Source: Euglena gracilis (taxonomy: Eukaryota > Euglenida > Euglenophyceae > Euglenales). Taken from it: DNA of 64,000 bases. The stretch lies in assembly GCA_039621445.1 (NCBI GenBank), contig CP154956.1, forward strand, positions 1,043,653-1,107,652, written 5' to 3'. This document shows, in pieces, positions 63,058-64,000 of this stretch (position 1 is its first letter; the number at the start of each line of letters is the position of its first letter). The position numbers and the translations under genes are program-made. The notes beneath the pieces were generated by a model. It ran no database searches and was not told the DNA's origin. It saw nothing but the letters and a program-made list of their open reading frames with translations.

Positions 63058-64000
63058 AAAAATAACCATTCACAGGGTCGTCGCGTGGTGTATCATACAT
63101 TAACTGAAAAATAACACCATCCTTTAGACATGTGAATGGGAATGTGCGCCCCCCCCCCAACCGGAACAAGCTTGGGGGGAGCGCGCCCAAAAATTGGAAG
63201 AAATTCAGCCCTATCTCCCCCCCCGCATCAACGGAGAAGGTAAGGCTTCATCCCCCCTGCAACGCTCGCAAATGACTCCAAATCCAAAAAAAGTATCAAA
63301 ATTCCATGCATTTAGGCCGCTCTCCTACAGGAGCTATGCCTCGACATTGAAAAATTCCATTCACGGTGTGGGAAGGTGAGGTTGGGGTGAGGAATATAGG
63401 CAGCGTGGCTCACGGTTCGGGTAGCGGGTCATGGTGGCGTTATAAAGATGTAGGCCCCAACGAGGCTGGGCTATGGAGGGTGTTAATTGAGGCGGAGGGT
63501 TGGAAAAAACACGGTGTTTCCACCGAGTTGCACTCCAAAAGGCCCACCGGTGCTTCCACCAGGGATATTTTGGGTGTGAACAGAGCAAATTGCACACACC
63601 CCAGACTGTGTTCAGGGGTAAGATGGGTAACCAAGTGTGATTCGGGAAGGGGTTCATCCCCTGGACTCGTCAAAGATCCCAACTTGTTGGTTGGGAAGCA
63701 TACGATTTTCAGGGGGACGTTTTCGCGTTTTTTTGGAGCGTCTAAGAGGTGCCGCGTGCCTTGTTCTTGTGGCAAGGTACCTCTAAACGAGTGGCATAGG
63801 TTTCATAGGTTTTATCATTACTTCTCTCAAAAAATGTGTGAAGTATTCTCATTTTGTTTCGTTTTTCATTCTGATTTTTGTATTCTTTCGCATTTTTGTT
63901 CAATTTTCATGTTTTTTTTTGAGGTCCGACTAATGCAAGGGAGTTGGTGTCGCCTGTTTGGGGCGTCCGACAGTAAAATTTGGTAAGGCGGAAGCTTTTG
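63058..64000 (+). other. No recognised feature
   Basis: Frames on both strands (63366-63986 +, 63361-63775 -) overlap and look random. No repeat shared with the rest of the window was noticed apart from short C runs. Confidence 0.4.

Noticed and set aside
63366-63986. 206-residue + strand ORF near the window end
   Set aside because: Starts at a non-ATG codon, overlaps equally long minus-strand frames, and has no recognisable motif.

Overview
The window is nuclear DNA of a eukaryote, probably a microbial or algal one. The evidence is a sulphate-permease-type (SulP/SLC26) gene broken into about 19 short exons, introns of about 0.2 to 3 kb full of small DNA transposons and long C/G runs, DIRS-type tyrosine-recombinase (YR) retrotransposons, and an LTR retrotransposon with an initiator-methionine-tRNA-like primer site. 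There is no operon structure. The species cannot be named from what is visible. Most long open frames in the first 32 kb are artefacts of poly-C/poly-G tracts.

Region 1 (1-20502, + strand) holds the SulP anion transporter gene. Its 5' end lies upstream of the window. Exons for the membrane domain (1 to about 15053) and the C-terminal STAS domain (16321-20502) follow in protein order. The introns carry many MITE-like elements. One group has 8-bp target-site duplications and TIRs beginning CAGG or CA-ACCATTG (hAT-like). Another group is flanked by TA. Different TIR families often share a central GGCGC-loop-GCGCC hairpin. Several introns are bounded by short direct repeats in the same reading phase, best at 18042/18753 (8 of 8), as expected if introns arose from transposon insertion (introner-like).

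Region 2 (20503-32531) holds further isolated coding-like blocks on the + strand (acidic, Pro-rich, membrane-spanning and Cys-rich) plus more MITEs. They may be an unidentified second gene, or in part the tail of the SulP gene. Boundaries are unresolved.

Region 3 (32532-63057) is a tandem duplication of a unit of about 6 kb, here called U1 and U2, expanded by later insertions. U1 (32532-47869) contains DIRS-B (33596-42992, +), and DIRS-B contains DIRS-A (33999-38772, -), which splits its gag-like ORF. U2 (47870-63057) keeps the empty site of DIRS-B but carries a gag-only LTR retrotransposon (49623-58188), whose empty site is kept in U1. Both units share older, truncated DIRS pieces and a 119-bp mini-DIRS made of only the two ends of a DIRS element. 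DIRS-A has all expected ORFs open (gag-like; RT-RNase H-methyltransferase; YR) and looks young. DIRS-B has frameshifts.

Region 4 (63058-64000) has no recognisable gene. How the parts act together: the SulP protein would carry anions across a membrane. Everything else is a layered record of transposition. The nested insertions and paired empty and filled sites give base-level element boundaries without database searches.
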